Origin: an uncultured Kineothrix sp.
Lineage (GTDB): Bacteria; Bacillota; Clostridia; Lachnospirales; Lachnospiraceae
Reading direction: 5' to 3'
Length of the DNA: 15,250 bases
Assembly (NCBI GenBank): GCA_910587275.1
Contig: CAJUMD010000084.1
Span: forward strand, 1 to 15,250
A program made the position numbers and the translations under genes. The notes under the pieces were generated by a model that did not search any database, was not told where the DNA came from, and was given only the letters and a program-made list of their open reading frames with translations. Each line of letters opens with the position of its first letter. The stretch's first letter is position 1. Positions 1-7,338 of the stretch are shown here, in pieces.

Positions 1-65
1 TACCCGCGCTTCGGGCGCCCGCCGGCTTCGCCGACATCTTCCTTCGTGTGCCCGTGTGCATAAAG
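1..65 (+). repeat. Structured intergenic repeat, copy A (cut by window start)
   Basis: This stretch aligns without gaps to positions 1373-1437. Both start TAC(C/T)CGC, carry a small GC hairpin in the middle (here GCCGGC-TTC-GCCGAC at 21-35), share AT.TTCCT after it and end in the identical TGTGCATAAAG. By eye a little over half the positions match, and the central hairpin is kept although its bases differ, which suggests selection on structure. It may extend to the left of the window. The two copies lie in the same orientation on either side of the amidase gene. Function unknown; it looks like a dispersed clostridial repeat family. Confidence 0.5.
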
Positions 66-66
66 T

Positions 67-104
67 AAAAACGCGGGCATGGAAAACCGTTTCCCCTGTC
101 CGCG
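67..104 (-). terminator. Probable terminator of the amidase gene
   Basis: Read on the minus strand, the outer stem CGCGG (100-104) pairs with CCGCG (72-76), and an inner GGAAA/TTTCC stem lies within it. It is followed directly by a run of five T (67-71). It lies about 50 bases after the amidase stop, where a rho-independent terminator would be expected. The stem is interrupted, so strength is uncertain. Confidence 0.5.
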
Positions 105-154
105 TTCCTGTTTGTTGTCAGTCCCCCCATTTCCTGCCGGATGGGGCATTGGAA

Positions 155-1180
155 TTATTCTTCGTAAGGAATCCCTTCGATGGGCGCCCACTTTACGCCG
201 GGCGCTTTCCTAGTGATTTCCTCCACTTTTTTCTGTGCCTTTACCGGATCGTTTACCCAATCCCGGTAGAAAGAGAACCCGCATTCCGGGTTGCCAATCC
301 GCTCCTCTCCGGAATTCAGCGTTCCGGTATAGCCTCTGTGAAGCAGTTTATACAAATGGTTCTGTGACTGCCAGTTTGCCCTCGCATCCCGGATGGCGCT
401 TACGGATAACTGCGCATACTGGTAGCTGTATTCCTCCGTCCCGCAGATGCCAAGCACCCTTCCGTCAAATCCGCAGATGGACGAATGGCCGAAATAGGAG
501 TATACCCCGTCATAGCCTGCCGCATTGGCCACCGCCGCATAAACGTTGTTGCACCATGCCATAACCGGGACCACATTGATTTCCTGCTGGTTCGCCGGAT
601 ACATATAGCCCTGGCACCGGATAACCAGCTCCGCGCCGTTCATGGCACAGTCCCTCCAAATTTCGGGATAATTGCCGTCATCACAGATAATCATGCTGAT
701 TTTCAATCCCTTGGGTCCTTCCGACACATAGGTCCGGTCCCCCGGATACCATCCCTCGATAGGCGTCCACGGAATCATTTTCCGGTATTTCTGTACAATT
801 TCCCCTTTGTCATTGATTAAAATCAGCGTATTGTAAGGCACTTTTGCCGGATGTTCCTCATGCAGCTCGCCGGTCAGGGAAAATACGCCCCATACCTTAT
901 TTTCCACACAGGCTTCCTTAAACACCGCTACTTCATCGCCGTCCACCGTCGTGGACAGTTTCATCATTTCATCAAAATCATAAAGGATTCCGTGGGTGCT
1001 GTATTCCGGGAATACCACCAAATCCAAACCGGGGATGCCCGTTTTCAGACCCTTGATATAGTCCTTAATTTTATGGCAATTCTCCATAATCTCCTCTTTG
1101 GTATGCATCCTCGGCATCTTCCAGTTTACCACTGCCAAACCGACGTTGTCCGGGCTGGACGAAATGTCTCCATGTGTCAT
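155..1180 (-). CDS. amiE: Aliphatic amidase (acylamide amidohydrolase), AmiE
   Basis: Hydrolyses short aliphatic amides such as acetamide and propionamide to the acid and ammonia in the cytoplasm; a nitrilase-superfamily enzyme. The 341-residue product follows Pseudomonas AmiE (346 aa) from end to end, beginning MTHGDISSS. The catalytic residues fall at the family's numbering: Glu59 (VVFPEYS), Lys134 (KYRKMIPW), Glu142 (PIEGWYPG) and Cys166 (IICDDGNYPEIWRD). The match to AmiE is much closer than to formamidase AmiF, whose N-terminus differs. The frame stays open 44 codons upstream, but I chose ATG 1180 because GGAGGAG lies 7-8 bases before it and the homologous N-terminus starts there. No AmiC/AmiR regulator or amide transporter gene is nearby, so it appears to be a stand-alone gene. 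Substrate range is inferred from family. Confidence 0.95.
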   Translation of the reverse strand: MTHGDISSSPDNVGLAVVNWKMPRMHTKEEIMENCHKIKDYIKGLKTGIPGLDLVVFPEYSTHGILYDFDEMMKLSTTVDGDEVAVFKEACVENKVWGVFSLTGELHEEHPAKVPYNTLILINDKGEIVQKYRKMIPWTPIEGWYPGDRTYVSEGPKGLKISMIICDDGNYPEIWRDCAMNGAELVIRCQGYMYPANQQEINVVPVMAWCNNVYAAVANAAGYDGVYSYFGHSSICGFDGRVLGICGTEEYSYQYAQLSVSAIRDARANWQSQNHLYKLLHRGYTGTLNSGEERIGNPECGFSFYRDWVNDPVKAQKKVEEITRKAPGVKWAPIEGIPYEE

Positions 1181-1199
1181 AATAGTCTCCTCCATTCTG

Positions 1200-1221
1200 C
1201 GGAACCGTTTTTCGGGTTCCG
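1200..1221 (-). promoter_or_regulatory. Hairpin just upstream of the amidase ribosome site
   Basis: On the minus strand CGGAACC and GGTTCCG (7 bp, perfect) enclose an 8-base A-rich loop, and end 6-7 bases before the GGAGGAG ribosome site. There is no T-run after it, so it is not a terminator. It could affect translation or mRNA stability; no function is shown. Confidence 0.35.
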
Positions 1222-1349
1222 GCTTTCTTCTGTTTCCCTTGTTTTTGTTTCCTGTTCTCCTTACATGTTTCATTTCCCTTTTCCATGTTCCCCGCTTGCC
1301 CGGATTCTCCATAAAGGACTTTCAGGACAGGGCGACCCGTGTGCAATCA

Positions 1350-1437
1350 AGTAGGGGAAGGTTTTTCTCCCCTACTCGCCACGCGCCCCGTGCGCCGCCT
1401 TGGCGGCATATTCCTCTGCATGGGGCTGTGCATAAAG
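1350..1437 (+). repeat. Structured intergenic repeat, copy B, with leading hairpin
   Basis: Begins with a perfect 9-bp hairpin, AGTAGGGGA (1350-1358) and TCCCCTACT (1368-1376). Positions 1373-1437 align without gaps to positions 1-65 of the window: TAC(C/T)CGC at the start, a hairpin GCCGCC-TT-GGCGGC in the middle, and identical TGTGCATAAAG at the end. The 5' hairpin of copy A, if present, would lie outside the window. It sits in the long amidase leader. Confidence 0.5.
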
Positions 1438-1594
1438 AAAGCGCACCCGGAAGCCGTTGCCGCTTCCTGATGCGCCTTTGCATAATTTCCTGCCTGTATG
1501 ATTCATCCTGTCTTTATTAAACCACAAAAACCATGGAATGTACACCCAAAATTTTTCTTTTTGGGAGGATTATTTTTAGGAAATGCCTTTTCCA

Positions 1595-1774
1595 CTAGAG
1601 CGTGTTTGAAAATTGCTTTCTGGCAGATGTACGTCACAATTTGTGGGAGATTAAAAGCAATTATGCTTTGCCAAATGAAGGGCGCATAGCGGGCTATGTA
1701 ACCTGAATTTGGCGCAAATATCACGCAAAGTGGGGCGTGCAGATGTCAGGAATGAATTTTCAAACACGCTCTAG
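1595..1774. mobile_element. MITE-like element 1 (no transposase)
   Basis: Bounded by perfect 20-base terminal inverted repeats, CTAGAGCGTGTTTGAAAATT at 1595-1614 and its exact reverse complement at 1755-1774. Similarity between the two ends continues inward in weaker form (CTG.CA..TG.ACG). The centre is also foldable: CATAGC-GG-GCTATG at 1685-1698, inside TTGCCAAAT / ATTTGGCGCAA. About 180 bases, no coding capacity; the open frame on the minus strand across it is an accident. CTAG at each end is either a 4-bp target duplication or part of the repeat. The mobilising transposase is not in the window. Its right CTAG is shared with element 2. Confidence 0.8.
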
Positions 1775-1936
1775 TGCTCCATCCGGTTAGAAATTGAAGT
1801 ATGGGGCTGCATGTTTCGTGCCAGTGCTAGGCAAAATTTCGACGGCGATGCGGTGGCATCATCTAGAAATTTTAACGACGCAATGGTGCGGAACAGGTAG
1901 ACCCATACTTCAATTTCTAGCCGGATGGAGCACTAG
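1771..1936. mobile_element. MITE-like element 2 (no transposase)
   Basis: A 166-base element with 35-base terminal inverted repeats at 1771-1805 and 1902-1936, differing at one position; the ends read CTAGTGCTCCATCCGG inward. Internal inverted segments AAAATTTC (1833-1840) / GAAATTTT (1866-1873) and GATGC-GGTG-GCATC (1847-1860) make the whole element foldable into one long hairpin. It encodes nothing. The repeats are unrelated to those of element 1 except for the CTAG border. Its last CTAG supplies the stop codon TAG of the neighbouring minus-strand gene. Confidence 0.8.
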
Positions 1937-3513
1937 GCTTCCGTCTTCACCTTTTCTATCCTGCAGTCATGCATTTTTCCCGTTTTTCCTTTGTCATAAT
2001 TGATTCCGACCAGCAGAATTTCCCCGGCATACCCCTCCAGCGCCTGCGTATAATGCTTTTCCTTAATCTGACGTATGGCTGTGCAGGCAGACCCGTCATA
2101 TTTTAATTCCACCACCAGCGCCGGTTTCCCCGTATGGGGAAGCGGCAGGAATACCACATCCGCAAATCCGCGTCCGGTGGGAAATTCCCGGACCATGCGG
2201 TAGTCTTTCCTCGCACTGTAATAGGCAAGTCCGATGGCGCAGCCCAAGGAATTTTCATCGTTATAGGTCAATATGGATGCCACTTCCGTATGGGCACGGT
2301 CAAGTCCCTCGGCAACGCTGCTTTCGTTACATGCCAAGGTGTCTTCCAGCAGTTTATCCGATGCCTTCAGGATGCGCATAACTTCCTGCCAGCCGCCCGT
2401 ACTCATGGCATTTTCAAATTCCTCGATGATTTCCTTATTGGGAATAAACGCTTCCTTTTTTTCCGAATCATAAGCAAGATAACCCAAATGAACCAACAGC
2501 GTCAGCACATCATCCTTTGTGCTGAAATTGCGCATATCATTCCGGAAACTGCGCGTATTGACCCTGACACGCCCGCCGCCGAGCATTTGCACGATGTCCT
2601 CGCGCAGTCCGTCAAAATCCATATCCATATAAATCTTCAGCGCATCATACACTTCCGTGGAAACCCAATAGTTGGAAAACCTGCGGCAGCTCATCGCCTC
2701 CACCACGGACCGCGGATTATAAACATGCCGGAACCTGGTAAACAGATACCCGTCATACCAACTCCCCGTTTCCGCAAAATCCATATCAAACCGCAAGCAC
2801 AATGCCTTTACCTCATCTTCCGTAAATCCGGTATATTCCTCCAGCGTTTTCTGGTCCGTCATCGAATATTCCCAAAACATGTTTAACGCCGAATGTTCCC
2901 CGTATTTTTTCACGGGCAGGATTCCCGTCATATAAGCAAGCGCAACATAAATCTGGTCTTTCAGGAGATTCCTTAAAAAATCGAGGTATTGCTTTTGCAT
3001 TTCCTCCGATTCCTGCCTTTCGCGCATGATACAATCCCACTCGTCAATCAGGAATACAAATTTTTTCTTTGTCTTAGCATATATTTTCCGCAGTGCGGCG
3101 GCAAGCCCTAAATCCTTCCCCCTAAAATACTCCCCGTAGTCTTCCCGGAGTTCATCCAGCACTTCCTGCTCCAAATATTCCGTTACTTCCCGGTGTTTTG
3201 CCTCAATCAGAAACTGCTGCATATTCAGAAAAATTACATCATATTTGTTTAAATGTTCTTCAAATGTCTTATCTTTTTCTATTTTCAGCCCGGCAAACAA
3301 TTTTTTCGAATCACAGCCACAACTATAATAAGCCGCAAGCATTTCAAGTGCCATTGATTTTCCAAAACGCCGCGGTCTGCTGACACATATAAATTTCTGT
3401 TTTGTACCCACAAACTTATTCGTATGGACAATCAATCCCGTTTTATCCACATATACTTCAGAACGGACCGCTTCCCAAAAACTGTCGTTTCCCGGATTCA
3501 GGTAAATTCCCAT
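1933..3513 (-). CDS. AAA-ATPase-like protein with C-terminal PD-(D/E)XK nuclease-like domain
   Basis: A 526-residue protein of the clostridial/Bacteroides family that pairs an AAA-ATPase-like domain (PF09820) with a PD-(D/E)XK domain (PF08011, formerly DUF1703). Visible motifs: Walker A in SRPRRFGKS (residues 45-53), Walker B FLIDEWD (154-160), then a helical middle. The NDENSLG motif (419-424) leads into the nuclease-like core, with Asp452 (GFADVVFLP), Glu469 and Lys471 (VVELKYD). All expected active-site residues are present. The start at 3513 has GGGAGG 8 bases upstream. Members are often multicopy in gut genomes and their biological role is unknown; defence or mobile-element roles have been guessed but not shown here. 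The protein appears full length, but its stop codon TAG lies in the CTAG border of MITE-like element 2. No partner gene is visible. Confidence 0.88.
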   Translation of the reverse strand: MGIYLNPGNDSFWEAVRSEVYVDKTGLIVHTNKFVGTKQKFICVSRPRRFGKSMALEMLAAYYSCGCDSKKLFAGLKIEKDKTFEEHLNKYDVIFLNMQQFLIEAKHREVTEYLEQEVLDELREDYGEYFRGKDLGLAAALRKIYAKTKKKFVFLIDEWDCIMRERQESEEMQKQYLDFLRNLLKDQIYVALAYMTGILPVKKYGEHSALNMFWEYSMTDQKTLEEYTGFTEDEVKALCLRFDMDFAETGSWYDGYLFTRFRHVYNPRSVVEAMSCRRFSNYWVSTEVYDALKIYMDMDFDGLREDIVQMLGGGRVRVNTRSFRNDMRNFSTKDDVLTLLVHLGYLAYDSEKKEAFIPNKEIIEEFENAMSTGGWQEVMRILKASDKLLEDTLACNESSVAEGLDRAHTEVASILTYNDENSLGCAIGLAYYSARKDYRMVREFPTGRGFADVVFLPLPHTGKPALVVELKYDGSACTAIRQIKEKHYTQALEGYAGEILLVGINYDKGKTGKMHDCRIEKVKTEA

Positions 3514-3537
3514 AAGCCATACCTCCCGTTTCCCATT

Positions 3538-3566
3538 ATTATATATGACGCCCCTATTTTATACAA
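3538..3566 (-). promoter_or_regulatory. Promoter of the AAA-ATPase gene
   Basis: On the minus strand TTGTAT (3561-3566) is followed by exactly 17 bases and TATAAT (3538-3543). This predicts a transcript start near 3531 and a leader of only about 18 bases, just enough for the GGGAGG ribosome site. Confidence 0.55.
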
Positions 3567-3610
3567 TCCCTGCGCAAATAAATAATTCTTCCGAAACCGG
3601 ACATTCTAAA

Positions 3611-3666
3611 GGCAGAAGCCAGATATCCGCACAAGTGCGGCTGCCTGGCTCGCTGCCCGCGGGCAT
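3611..3666 (-). repeat. GC-rich inverted-repeat element, copy 1
   Basis: Contains nested inverted repeats: CCGCAC-AA-GTGCGG (3627-3640), AGCCAG (3617-3622) with CTGGCT (3645-3650), and the self-complementary TGCCCGCGGGCA (3655-3666). The reverse complement of 3641-3666 matches 12949-12974 at 22 of 26 positions. It lies between divergent genes, and looks like a dispersed REP-like sequence rather than an operator. Confidence 0.5.
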
Positions 3667-3715
3667 AAAAAAATGAAGGAAACCTTGCAAAAAAATACTC
3701 GGAAGCAGGAACAAA

Positions 3716-4324
3716 ATGACAGAATACAGACAAAATAAGCGAAACTACAACAATTTAATCCGTAAACACGCGGCTCAGGTTTACGGCTTTTTCTTCTACC
3801 TTCCCCTGTTTTTCCTTTTTTCCTTTCTCGGATGGCTGTGGGAAGCCGGTATCTATTTGGCAACAGACGGAGATTTTGTCAACCGGGGGATTTTGTCCGG
3901 TCCCTGGCTGCCCATCTATGGCTGCGGGGGTATCCTGCTGGCTCTGCTGTTCCGGCGCTGGGAATACAAGCCGGTGCGCGTTTTTTTCTTTTCCATGGTA
4001 CTCTGCTCGCTCCTGGAATACCTGACGAGTTTTGTACTGGAACGGACATGGGGTGTCCGCTGGTGGGATTACAGCGGGGAATTCCTGAACATCCGCGGAC
4101 GTATCTGCCTGCTTGCCAGTCTGCTGTTCGGCGTGGGCGGCTGGCTGAGCGTCTGTTACGCCGTCCCTTACCTGCGTATGCTCTACCGGAAACTTTGGAA
4201 AACGGAAAAAGGAAAACGCGGCCTGCAGCTCACCTGTCTGATACTGCTGCTGTTTTTCATTGCCGATGCCGCATGGGCCGCCGATTTCCCGCATATGGGA
4301 AAAAACGTAACCATGGAACCGTAA
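3716..4324 (+). CDS. Polytopic membrane protein, putative ABC-transporter type IV family (PF06541)
   Basis: A 202-residue integral membrane protein. Family signatures are clear: FLFSFLGWLWEAG (about residues 33-45), FVNRGILSGPWLPIYGCGG (54-72), SLLEYLTSFVLERTWG (100-115), RWWDYSGEFLNIRGRICL (117-134) and a last hydrophobic segment ending near FPHMGKNVT. Five or six membrane helices can be drawn, with a basic cytoplasmic N-terminus. The family name comes from a weak link to ABC permeases; no ATPase or binding protein is adjacent, so transport is not supported by context. The ribosome site before ATG 3716 is weak (GGAAGCAGGA). It is 177 bases upstream of the cotH-like gene on the same strand and may or may not share its transcript. 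Confidence 0.8.
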   Translation: MTEYRQNKRNYNNLIRKHAAQVYGFFFYLPLFFLFSFLGWLWEAGIYLATDGDFVNRGILSGPWLPIYGCGGILLALLFRRWEYKPVRVFFFSMVLCSLLEYLTSFVLERTWGVRWWDYSGEFLNIRGRICLLASLLFGVGGWLSVCYAVPYLRMLYRKLWKTEKGKRGLQLTCLILLLFFIADAAWAADFPHMGKNVTMEP

Positions 4325-4501
4325 GTTACTTATTTCATAATAAGCCCGTCTAAACATAACATTTCAGGCTGAACCGTTACCGCAAATTCCTGTTTTTTCA
4401 AATTAACATGGAATTCTGCCGCCACTTGATGTAAAATAAGAATATTGGGCAAATTACCCTTCGGGGGATGCGCCACGACATACAAAACGGGGATACGGCT
4501 T

Positions 4502-6430
4502 ATGGCGATGAACCAAAAACACATGAAAAAAATACGCTGGCTGCTTCTGCTTACACTGGCGGCGCTTCCCCTGTTTTTCCTCCCTTCCTTTTTCACAAAC
4601 CTGAAACTGGAAGCCCTGCTGCGTAAAAATACCATTGAAAACTGCCTGACCTTCACCTACGGCGGGGGCAGGACGTTAAAATGTTACAACGGCAATCCCG
4701 ATCATCCTGACAGTATCAGTTACGTCTTCCTCCCCTCTTTTGCGGACATGGCGCAGATTGGAGTGGAAACCATAGCGGACCGGGTGGACTTCACGGGCGG
4801 GGCGGAAAACGGGACCATCACAGTCCATGCAGGGGAACCCGCATCCTGCAGCTTTGAAACGGGCGTCCCCTACCGGACATCTTTCCGCAATTCCACCGGA
4901 AAAGAAATCGGGAGCGAAACCATTATCTTCCTAAAGTCAGGAAAGCTGCCGACGATGTACGTAACCACCGAAACCGGGAGCATGGACAAGCTGGACGCGG
5001 ATAAAACCTATAAGGAAAAAGGCGCCTTTGAATTTCTGGACACGGAGGGGAATCCGGTCTTTACCGGCGACCTGAGGAGTATCTCGGGAAGGGGTAACCA
5101 AACGTTTACGTTTGAGAAAAAGTCTTACCAGATAAACCTGAAAATTCCCGTGGATTTCATGGGAATGGGAACTTCGGACACCTGGATCCTGCTTAGCAAC
5201 GTCTATGACCCCGCTTACATCCGTAACCGGCTTACTTACGAAATGGCATTGCAGGCGGGAATGGCAGGCAGTCCCAAATCGGAATACATTGACGTTTACT
5301 TTAACGGCGCCTATGCGGGCATGTACCAGTTGTGCGAAAAGGTGGAAATCGGGGAAAACCGGCTGGAAATCGCGAACCTGGAAATGCAAAACCGCGCCCT
5401 GAACGGGGAAAAACTGGATTACGCCGATACTTTTATCCTGGAAGACGGAAAAGGAAAGGGAACCGTACTCGTAAAAAACCCGCCGGACATCACGGGCGGA
5501 TACTTAATCGAGCACGATTACGGGGAGAAATATGATGAAGTAACCAGCGGTTTCCGCACGGACGCAGGGGAATGCTTCACCCTGAAAAACCCGTCCCATG
5601 CATCCCCGGAAGAAATCTCCTACATCCGCGGAATCATGCAGGAAATTGAGGATGCCATCCAAACGGAGGACGGATACCATCCGGTTACGGGCAGGCATTA
5701 CACGGAATACATTGATTTGGAGTCATGGGCGGATAAATACCTGGTGGAAGAAATCACCCGCAACAACGGCGGCGGCAGCACCAGTTCCTATTTTTACAAA
5801 CCCCAGGATACCATCAGCACAAAAGTCTATGGCGGTCCGGTATGGGATTACGACAAAGGATACGGAAATGCCTACGGCTATAATCAAAATACAAGGGACC
5901 TGGCATTCCTCACCCTCCATGCCGTTTACACCAACTGGTTTTATTACCTTTACGGTCATGAAGATTTTGTGGAAGCGGTGAAAAAGGAATACCGGGAAAA
6001 ATTCGCGGATTACCTTACGGAGATGGCAGAAGGGAAAGCGGATGAATACCTGCTTGCCATCTCGGAATCCGCAGTCCTTGACAGGGCGCGTTTTTCCCAT
6101 GTCTACCGGAGCTTCGGGGAAGATGCGCCAGACTATATGGCACAGGCACAGGAAGTCAAACAGTTTATCCTGGAGCGGAAAGCCTTTTTGGACGAAGTAT
6201 GGCTGGAAGACGCCGAAATCTGCATCGTGCATTTCAAGGACGAGAACGGCGACGGCAACCGCAGCATCGGCGTAAAGAAAGGGGAATGCATCCAGGCATT
6301 TCCGTCGGATGAATGGGAAACCAGGGAATTTCTCGGATGGAAAATGGAAGGCACGGAAGAATACCTGACCCTGCAGACTCCCATCACGGAAGAACTGACG
6401 GTATATGCCACCTGGAAGACAGACGGTTAA
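4502..6430 (+). CDS. CotH-family kinase, membrane-anchored, with C-terminal InlB-type B repeat
   Basis: CotH-like proteins are atypical protein kinases; in Bacillus CotH phosphorylates spore coat proteins. This 642-residue version has an N-terminal signal anchor (IRWLLLLTLAALPLFFLP, about residues 11-28), so it should act outside the membrane. The CotH domain covers roughly residues 150-560: YQINLK (209-214), the DTWILLSN..D..YIRNRL segment, Y.D.YFNG.Y.GMYQL.EKVE, EEITRNNGG (417-424) and VWDYDKGYG (447-455), the last two in the places of the catalytic and metal-binding acidic motifs. Residues about 575-642 resemble the Listeria-Bacteroides (InlB B) repeat of surface proteins, ending FLGWK...LTVYATWK. 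I chose ATG 4502 because GGGGA lies about 9 bases upstream; a TTG at 4445 is possible but would put 19 residues before the anchor. A substrate is not encoded nearby. The VTC and DUF4956 genes follow on the same strand. Confidence 0.88.
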   Translation: MAMNQKHMKKIRWLLLLTLAALPLFFLPSFFTNLKLEALLRKNTIENCLTFTYGGGRTLKCYNGNPDHPDSISYVFLPSFADMAQIGVETIADRVDFTGGAENGTITVHAGEPASCSFETGVPYRTSFRNSTGKEIGSETIIFLKSGKLPTMYVTTETGSMDKLDADKTYKEKGAFEFLDTEGNPVFTGDLRSISGRGNQTFTFEKKSYQINLKIPVDFMGMGTSDTWILLSNVYDPAYIRNRLTYEMALQAGMAGSPKSEYIDVYFNGAYAGMYQLCEKVEIGENRLEIANLEMQNRALNGEKLDYADTFILEDGKGKGTVLVKNPPDITGGYLIEHDYGEKYDEVTSGFRTDAGECFTLKNPSHASPEEISYIRGIMQEIEDAIQTEDGYHPVTGRHYTEYIDLESWADKYLVEEITRNNGGGSTSSYFYKPQDTISTKVYGGPVWDYDKGYGNAYGYNQNTRDLAFLTLHAVYTNWFYYLYGHEDFVEAVKKEYREKFADYLTEMAEGKADEYLLAISESAVLDRARFSHVYRSFGEDAPDYMAQAQEVKQFILERKAFLDEVWLEDAEICIVHFKDENGDGNRSIGVKKGECIQAFPSDEWETREFLGWKMEGTEEYLTLQTPITEELTVYATWKTDG

Positions 6431-6543
6431 AGCATGTTTTGTCTTCTGCGGTGCAGGCTTCACGGGCAGGCACATAATTTGCGGAAAAACAAAACGGCGT
6501 ATGGAAAAAATGCAAACCCGGAAAACAGGAAGAACAGGAAAAT

Positions 6544-7275
6544 ATGGAAAAATATTACGGCACAGGCAGGAAGGAACCGGAAAACACCCGCAAACTCTCC
6601 TACCGGCATGAATTCAAATACCTCTGCACAAACGCCCAGCTCGCCATGCTGGAAGTACGGCTGAAAGGGCTGATGCAAAAAGATTCCCATGCGGGAGCGG
6701 CAGGCAGATATACGGTAAAAAGCATGTATTTTGACGACATGGATGATAGCTGTTTCATGCAGAATGAAAACGGATTGGCACCCCGGGAAAAATACCGGAT
6801 CCGCATTTACAATAACAGCCCGGACCGGATCAGCCTGGAATGCAAACGGAAAGAAAACGACAAAGTGCACAAAACATCCTGCCTGCTGACGCCCATGCAA
6901 TACGAAGCATTGGTATCCGGCAGGCCCGTGGATGCCGCCAAACCGCTGCCGGAGCTGGTACAGCGGCTTTCCGTACTGGAACAATGCCGGGGAATGGCGC
7001 CGAAAATCATCGTCAGCTATGACCGGACACCCTATGTTTACCGGTACGGCAATGTACGGGTAACGTTCGACTGCAACATCGCCTCCTCGCCCCAAACCGG
7101 AAATTTTTTCGGGGAATGTGCGGCGAGACGGCAGATTCTGCCCACCGGGCAGCAGCTTTTGGAGGTCAAATATGACGAATACCTGCCGGATCCCATTTAC
7201 CATGCCCTGTCCCTTGCGAATATGCAGCGGATTACGTTTTCCAAATATTACCTGTGCAGAAAGTACCATATCTAA
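6544..7275 (+). CDS. VTC-domain protein (polyphosphate polymerase-like)
   Basis: A 243-residue soluble protein with the VTC domain (PF09359), a member of the triphosphate tunnel superfamily. In yeast Vtc4 this fold makes polyphosphate from ATP; bacterial stand-alone members have no settled function. Tunnel-strand motifs are intact: YRHEFKY (residues 20-26, the E.K strand), KSMYFDD (59-65), REKYRIRIYN (81-90), LECKRKENDK (98-107), VSYDRTPYVY and LLEVKYDEYLP near the C-terminus. The alternating charged residues fit a phosphate- and metal-binding tunnel. There are no membrane helices or SPX domain. ATG 6544 is preceded by AGGA about 6 bases upstream. It lies 113 bases after the CotH gene and 63 before the DUF4956 gene, an arrangement repeated in many Firmicutes and suggesting one transcript. 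Confidence 0.88.
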   Translation: MEKYYGTGRKEPENTRKLSYRHEFKYLCTNAQLAMLEVRLKGLMQKDSHAGAAGRYTVKSMYFDDMDDSCFMQNENGLAPREKYRIRIYNNSPDRISLECKRKENDKVHKTSCLLTPMQYEALVSGRPVDAAKPLPELVQRLSVLEQCRGMAPKIIVSYDRTPYVYRYGNVRVTFDCNIASSPQTGNFFGECAARRQILPTGQQLLEVKYDEYLPDPIYHALSLANMQRITFSKYYLCRKYHI

Positions 7276-7338
7276 CCATGACAGGCTGCAGCAACGTACA
7301 TTCCAGACACCCGATACAATAAAGAAGGAGAACAGACT

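Larger units (their letters stand above)
1181..1594. other. Amidase upstream region, no gene
   Basis: About 410 bases with no convincing gene. It holds a 7-bp hairpin next to the amidase ribosome site, a 9-bp perfect hairpin and a 65-base repeat (both listed separately), then AT-rich DNA up to the MITE pair. Open frames here have poor composition and no ribosome sites. I see no clear -35/-10 pair for the amidase, so its promoter is unassigned. Confidence 0.6.

Noticed and set aside
1350..1376. Hairpin AGTAGGGGA/TCCCCTACT as a CRISPR repeat, or as an intrinsic terminator
   Set aside because: There is no array of repeats and spacers, and no T-run follows on either strand; it is better treated as part of the intergenic repeat.
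1503..1724. 73-codon minus-strand frame across MITE-like element 1
   Set aside because: It runs from inside the element into flanking DNA, has no ribosome site and no protein-like pattern; it is a by-product of the element sequence.
3606..3863. 85-codon minus-strand frame opposite the start of the PF06541 gene
   Set aside because: It spans a repeat and the antisense of a clear gene; composition does not look like a protein.
4330..4656. 108-codon minus-strand frame between the PF06541 and cotH-like genes, with a plausible-looking C-terminal half
   Set aside because: It overlaps the start of the CotH-type gene, lacks a ribosome site, and I recognise no family. A decayed gene fragment in 4330-4480 is possible but not supported enough to list.
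5723..6475. 250-codon minus-strand frame opposite the CotH-type gene, and similar long antisense frames at 2134-2886, 6460-7269 and 12222-12986
   Set aside because: Each lies opposite a well-identified gene in a fixed frame relation; their length is a side effect of codon bias in the sense gene.
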